Origin: Salinispora vitiensis
GTDB taxonomy: Bacteria; Actinomycetota; Actinomycetes; Mycobacteriales; Micromonosporaceae
Length of the DNA: 64,000 nt
Direction of reading: 5' to 3'
NCBI RefSeq assembly: GCF_000378825.1
Contig: NZ_KB900388.1
Location: 1,301,947-1,365,946 of the forward strand
Position 1 is the stretch's first letter; each line of letters begins with the position of its first letter. Under the pieces are notes generated by a model. The model had not been told where the DNA came from. It saw nothing but the letters and a program-made list of their open reading frames with translations, and did not search any database. Both the position numbers and the translations under genes were made by a program. Below, in pieces: positions 60,330 to 64,000 of the stretch.

Positions 60330-61487
60330 TCAGCCCAGCATCCGGGCCGCGGTCGCGGCCTGCCGGGCGGCGATGCGTTCCTGCCATGCCGCCTGCCCGA
60401 TCGGTTGGTAGTACGGCACCTGTTTGGGTAGGTCGTCCACCGCGACCACCTCCACCTGCGGCCCGTCCGCGGCGGTCAACGCGTGTGAGAGCCGCTGCCA
60501 ACGCAGCTGCACGTAGCCGCGATCGTGGCCGGTGCACTCCAGCCAGTTCGCCACCCCCGGGTCGCGTTCGCTGATCACGTATCGGATCATGCCGTCCGGA
60601 TCGATCCGGGCTTGGGGCACGGTGAGGCTCGTCTGGTGGTTGCTGTAGTCCATCGAGATGTACCACATGCTGCCTAGCTGGATGCCCTGGTAGGGCGCGT
60701 CGGAGACCGGCACGGTGATCACCATGGCCTGGTCCTCGGCGAGTTGGTAGTGCCCCACCGAGGAGTATTGGGTGGCCAGCCCGCCGGGGGTGAGCCGGGG
60801 CGGGGTCAGGGTGTTCACCGGCAGGTTCAGGTAAAAGCGCTCGGCGAACGCGAGGAAGGTGTGAATCCGACCGGTGAGGATCTTGCCGGCCACCGCGTAG
60901 CGTTTGGCCAGGGTCTCCTCGGTCGGCGGCGGCGGTGTCCCGCCGATGGTGTCGGGGCGGTGAATGCGCAGCATCCCGGGGCGTTCGGCCGCCCAGTCGC
61001 TGAACACCTCGCGCACCACGAGCATGGCCGAGCCGGGGGCGAGCGGGAACGCGTTCGGGCCGGAGAGCCCCGGCCCGAACCGAATCTCAAAGGTGCCGTC
61101 GGCAGCGATTTCGATCTCGCGGTCGTCGAAGGCGGTGAGGCTGCCCGGGACGTTGACCGGGGAGTAGGAGCCGTCGAGGATCTGGAAGCTCAGATCGGCG
61201 GTGCTGCCCCGGCGGCCGGTCACCACGTACTCCGCGTCGTCGTGGAGCCACGCGTGAAAGTAGAGGGTGTCCGGATTGTCGAGGCCCATCTTCGTGTACG
61301 GGCCGGTGGAGCGGACGAAGTAGGGGAATTCGCGGTCGTAGGACCAGGCCATCTGGATCGAGCTCCGGATGCCACCAGCCAGGTAGTCGTAGCCCTCGAG
61401 CAGATCCTGTTGGCCGCGGACGTGAGCCGCCTCGGTGATGACCCGCTCGGCTTCCGCGATGGCGTGGGAAAACGGCTGAGTAAGCAC
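60330..61487 (-). CDS. DUF1214-type protein of the KstR regulon (Rv3531c-like)
   Basis: A 385-residue soluble protein, near the 375 aa of M. tuberculosis Rv3531c. The C-terminal region GSMWYISMDYSNHQTSLTVPQARIDPDGMIRYVISERDPGVANWLE is the DUF1214-like hallmark. The N-terminal part has DNPDTLYFHAWLHDDAEYVVTGRRG, the DUF1254-like partner region. No enzymatic function is established. GTG 61487 lies 12 bp from the perfect KstR-type operator, and it is the first gene of the SDR-sulfotransferase operon. Confidence 0.82.
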   Translation of the reverse strand: MLTQPFSHAIAEAERVITEAAHVRGQQDLLEGYDYLAGGIRSSIQMAWSYDREFPYFVRSTGPYTKMGLDNPDTLYFHAWLHDDAEYVVTGRRGSTADLSFQILDGSYSPVNVPGSLTAFDDREIEIAADGTFEIRFGPGLSGPNAFPLAPGSAMLVVREVFSDWAAERPGMLRIHRPDTIGGTPPPPTEETLAKRYAVAGKILTGRIHTFLAFAERFYLNLPVNTLTPPRLTPGGLATQYSSVGHYQLAEDQAMVITVPVSDAPYQGIQLGSMWYISMDYSNHQTSLTVPQARIDPDGMIRYVISERDPGVANWLECTGHDRGYVQLRWQRLSHALTAADGPQVEVVAVDDLPKQVPYYQPIGQAAWQERIAARQAATAARMLG

Positions 61488-61498
61488 GAGACCAATAA

Positions 61499-61512
61499 TA
61501 GAACGCGTTCTA
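61499..61512. promoter_or_regulatory. perfect KstR-type operator (DUF1214-SDR-sulfotransferase operon)
   Basis: TAGAACGCGTTCTA, the same 14-bp palindrome as at 28354, is 12 bp upstream of the GTG at 61487. Confidence 0.92.
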
Positions 61513-61620
61513 CTTTGGGGTCAATGTGGTGCCGAAAACGGAACGTCCTCGGCACCACACGGTGCAGTTTCCACGACCACTTGCCCATCCCCCGCTTGAC
61601 CAAGCCCGTAAGGACCACCC

Positions 61621-62715
61621 CTAGCGCAGCCCTCCGAGGTGGACCAACCTCTCCTCCGCCTCGGCGACCAGATCCGCCACCACATCGGCGACCGGGCGCA
61701 CCTCATTCATCCGGCCCACAATCTGCCCCACCGGCATCGGAACGACAGTCGGGTCATCCGAATCCATCAGCCGGCTGTGCGCCGACGCCACCAGCAGGTT
61801 CTGGAGTGGCATCGGCAGCGGCCGGGGCGCCCCCTCATCGCTCCACGCCTCGGTCCACCGATTGCGCAGCAGCCGGGCCGGCTTGCCGGTGTAGATCCGG
61901 CTGCGGACCGTGTCCGCCGACCCGGCCTGGAGCAGCGCCGTACGCAGCGCGGAGCTGCTCTGGTATTCGGCCGTGCCGAGCCAGACCGAGCCCATCCAGA
62001 CACCGCCCGCGCCGAGCGCGAGCGCCGCCGCGATCTGGCGGCCACTCCCGATGCCGCCGGCCGCCAACACCGGCACCTGCTCACCGACCGCGTCCACCAC
62101 CTCCGGCACCAGCACCATGCTGGCGATCTCACCGGTGTGGCCGCCGGCCTCGTACCCCTGCGCGACCACCAGATCGACCCCGCTCGCCACATGCGCGCGG
62201 GCATGGTCGGCCCGGCCGGCCAACGCGGCCACCAGCACCCCCCGCCCGTGCGCCTGGGCGATCACGTCGGACGGCGGCGAACCGAGAGCGTTGGCGATCA
62301 GTCGGACCGGGTGCGTCAACGCCACCTCGACGTGACTGCGGGCCACCGAGTGCAGCCAACCGAGCACGCCGGCCTGGTGCTCGCCGTTGCCGCCGAGCGG
62401 CGGCACCCCGAGGCGCAGCAGGGTTCGCTCCACAAAGTCGCGATGCCCCGCCGGAATCAGCTGGTCCAGATCAGCCGCAGCACCCTCGGTCGGCTCGGTG
62501 CTGGGCATCACCACGTCCACCCCGTACGGCCGGCCTTCGGTCTCCTCATCGAGCCAGGTGAGGACCGCGTCGAGCTCCTCCGGGTCGTTGAATCGCACGC
62601 AGCCCAACACGCCCAGGCCGCCGGCTCGGCTGATCGCCGCTACCACCTGCTCGGAAGGGCTGAAGCCGACGATCGGATGCGCGATGCCGAGCCGGTCACA
62701 CAGCTCAGTCCGCAT
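61621..62715 (-). CDS. nitronate monooxygenase/2-nitropropane dioxygenase-family flavoprotein
   Basis: A 364-residue TIM-barrel flavoprotein. LGIAHPIVGFSPSEQVVAAISRAGGLGVLG, VVAQGYEAGGHTGEIASMVLVPEVVDAV and VLAAGGIGSGRQIAAALALGAGGVWMGS carry the FMN-binding GGHTG and AAGGI motifs. It is related to IpdC but clearly distinct. It overlaps the acyl-CoA synthetase stop by 11 bp and is thus coupled to it. ATG 62715 is the start. A role in double-bond chemistry of a side-chain CoA is possible (inference). Confidence 0.88.
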   Translation of the reverse strand: MRTELCDRLGIAHPIVGFSPSEQVVAAISRAGGLGVLGCVRFNDPEELDAVLTWLDEETEGRPYGVDVVMPSTEPTEGAAADLDQLIPAGHRDFVERTLLRLGVPPLGGNGEHQAGVLGWLHSVARSHVEVALTHPVRLIANALGSPPSDVIAQAHGRGVLVAALAGRADHARAHVASGVDLVVAQGYEAGGHTGEIASMVLVPEVVDAVGEQVPVLAAGGIGSGRQIAAALALGAGGVWMGSVWLGTAEYQSSSALRTALLQAGSADTVRSRIYTGKPARLLRNRWTEAWSDEGAPRPLPMPLQNLLVASAHSRLMDSDDPTVVPMPVGQIVGRMNEVRPVADVVADLVAEAEERLVHLGGLR

Positions 62716-64000
62716 GGCTGACCTCCTCGGGCGGGTGTTGTTCCGCGTGCCGCTGCGCCCACTTGTAGTCAGCCTTGCCGCTGATCGTGCGGGAGATCTC
62801 GGGCACCAGCCAGATCGACCGCGGCACCTTGTAGCCGGCAATCCGCTCCCGTAGGTGCGTTCGCACCGCCGCCAGGTCGAGCGCGACGCCGGCCCGGGGC
62901 TGGATCACCGCCGCCACCCGCTGCCCGAGCCGCTCGTCGGGCACCCCGACGACCAGTGCGTCGAAGATGTCGGGGTGCGTCTTCAACGCCCCCTCGACCT
63001 CCTCCGGGAAGACCTTCTCACCGCCGGTGTTGACACAGGTGCTACCCCGACCGAGCAACGTGATGGTGCCGTCGACCTCAAGCCGGGCGAGGTCACCGGG
63101 GAGCGCGTACCGCACGCCCTCCACCTCGATCAGCAGGGCGGCGGTCTTGACCGGATCCTTGAAGTAGCCGAGGGGGAGGAAGCCGCTCTTCGCCAGGCGC
63201 CCCTCCCCGCCCGGCGACACCGGCCGCCCGTCCGGGCCGAGCACCACCGTGGTCGGCCCGGGGGTGACCCGCGGGTCCTGCAGCGCGCCGCCGGGCACCT
63301 CGGCGACTACGCCCAGCCCGATGAGACCGGTCTCCGACGCCCCGATCGCGTCGGTGACCAGCACGTCGGGCAGCAACTCCAGGTACTGCCGCTTGACCCC
63401 CGGGGAGAAGAGAGCACCGCTGGACGAGACCGCGGCCACCGACGAGCCGTCGTAGCCACCCGCGGCGTAAGCCTCGATGATCGGACGGGCCATCGCGTCG
63501 CCGACCAGCACCAGCACGTTCACCTGGCGTCGCTCGATCGTCCGCCAGACCTCCTCCGGGTCGAAGCGCGACAGCAGCACCACGGTGTCACCGGCGAAGA
63601 GCGCGGCGAGCACCGCCCACTGCGCGTTGCCGTGAATCAGGGGGGCCACGCAGAGGCGTACCATCGCGGTCCCGCTGGCGCCGCGGGCTGACTGGGCCCA
63701 CTCGTCCTCGAGCGGAATGCCGGTCATGAAGTCGACGCCACCGCCGAGCGCGCGCCACACGTCCTCCTGCCGCCAGAGCACCCCCTTCGGGTAGCCGGTG
63801 GTGCCACCGGTGTACAGCAGATAGAGGTCGTCCGCCGAGCGCTCGCCGAAATCCCGAGCCGAGTCGCCGGCGGCGAGCGCGTCCGCGTACGGCACGCCGC
63901 CGTACCCGCCGATCTCCTCCGCCGAGCCGTCGGGTAGAGCCACCACGGTGTGCGGACCGGCGGCGCCGGCCAGCACGGTAGCGACGCGGGGCGCGAAGCG
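62705..64000 (-). CDS. fadD19: FadD19-like steroid side-chain acyl-CoA synthetase (5' end beyond window)
   Basis: 431 visible residues, open at the window edge. AMP-binding motif LYLLYTGGTTGYPKGVLWRQEDVWRALGGGVDF matches FadD19 of M. tuberculosis (LLYTGGTTG.PKGV.WRQED). Later motifs are GLGVVAEVPGG, GYFKDPVKTAALLIEVEGVRYALPGD, GRGSTCVNTGGEKVFPEEVEGALKTHP and SGKADYKWA, where the Lys is the adenylation lysine. FadD19 activates the C26 steroid acid with CoA after CYP125 (established). The N-terminal third and any promoter lie outside. It is coupled to the downstream nitronate monooxygenase-family gene. Confidence 0.9.
   Translation of the reverse strand, partial: RFAPRVATVLAGAAGPHTVVALPDGSAEEIGGYGGVPYADALAAGDSARDFGERSADDLYLLYTGGTTGYPKGVLWRQEDVWRALGGGVDFMTGIPLEDEWAQSARGASGTAMVRLCVAPLIHGNAQWAVLAALFAGDTVVLLSRFDPEEVWRTIERRQVNVLVLVGDAMARPIIEAYAAGGYDGSSVAAVSSSGALFSPGVKRQYLELLPDVLVTDAIGASETGLIGLGVVAEVPGGALQDPRVTPGPTTVVLGPDGRPVSPGGEGRLAKSGFLPLGYFKDPVKTAALLIEVEGVRYALPGDLARLEVDGTITLLGRGSTCVNTGGEKVFPEEVEGALKTHPDIFDALVVGVPDERLGQRVAAVIQPRAGVALDLAAVRTHLRERIAGYKVPRSIWLVPEISRTISGKADYKWAQRHAEQHPPEEVSHAD

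Noticed and set aside
60744..62561. 605-codon open frame on the plus strand
   Set aside because: Antisense to three well-supported genes, Arg/Pro/Gly-rich without domains; a by-product of high GC.

Overview
The window is very GC-rich actinobacterial DNA with heavy GTG-start use, many 4-nt ATGA/GTGA overlaps, Tat signals, two F420-type luciferase-like enzymes and a SigC-type sigma factor. Gene content and codon style fit the Micromonosporaceae (Micromonospora/Salinispora-like). That placement is inference from content and was not tested by a search.

Left part (1-17.6 kb). A flavoprotein tail is followed by a bile-acid/Na+ symporter-family carrier with a TetR regulator, a lipoprotein, a two-gene ABC exporter and a MalY-type C-S lyase. 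Next comes a compact copper locus: SigC-like sigma factor, zf-HC2 membrane protein, PCuAC copper chaperone lipoprotein, Tat-exported DyP peroxidase and CopC. It ends in a 21-bp perfect hairpin. Facing it on the minus strand is a cobalt ECF transporter (cbiM-cbiN-cbiQ-cbiO) behind a cobalamin riboswitch. Upstream of the riboswitch on the same strand are a methyltransferase and a large radical SAM protein of the MJ0619/Tes type, then a PadR regulator.

Right part (17.9-64 kb). This is a large steroid (cholesterol-type) catabolic island, recognised by close resemblance to the Mycobacterium tuberculosis and Rhodococcus genes. Ring A/B activation: a Tat-secreted cholesterol oxidase, KstD and several SDRs. 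Side chain: CYP125, FadD19-like ligase (cut by the window end), FadE26-FadE27, FadE34, ChsH1-ChsH2, FadA5 and Ltp2. C/D rings (HIP/indane path): EchA20, IpdA, IpdB, IpdC, FadA6, IpdF, FadE30 and a trio of FadE31/32/33-type dehydrogenases. Both master repressors are present: KstR, divergent from fadE34 as in M. tuberculosis, and KstR2.

Regulation can be read from the DNA. Eight sites fit or nearly fit the KstR operator TnnAACnnGTTnnA, and four fit or nearly fit the KstR2 operator AnCAAGnnCTTGnT. All are in promoter regions and together they account for most transcription units of the island. The four KstR2-type sites share a longer asymmetric core. Some wiring differs from M. tuberculosis: fadA6 shares a KstR-type box with fadE26-27, and fadE34 directly heads the chsH2-chsH1-ltp2 operon. 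Genes not seen here and expected elsewhere are kshAB, hsaABCD, the mce4 importer and fadE28/29.

An apparent 1.4-kb insertion of different base composition sits at the 3' end of the last FadE gene, bracketed by a 38-bp near-perfect duplication of the fadE end. No rRNA, tRNA, CRISPR array or recognisable insertion sequence was found.
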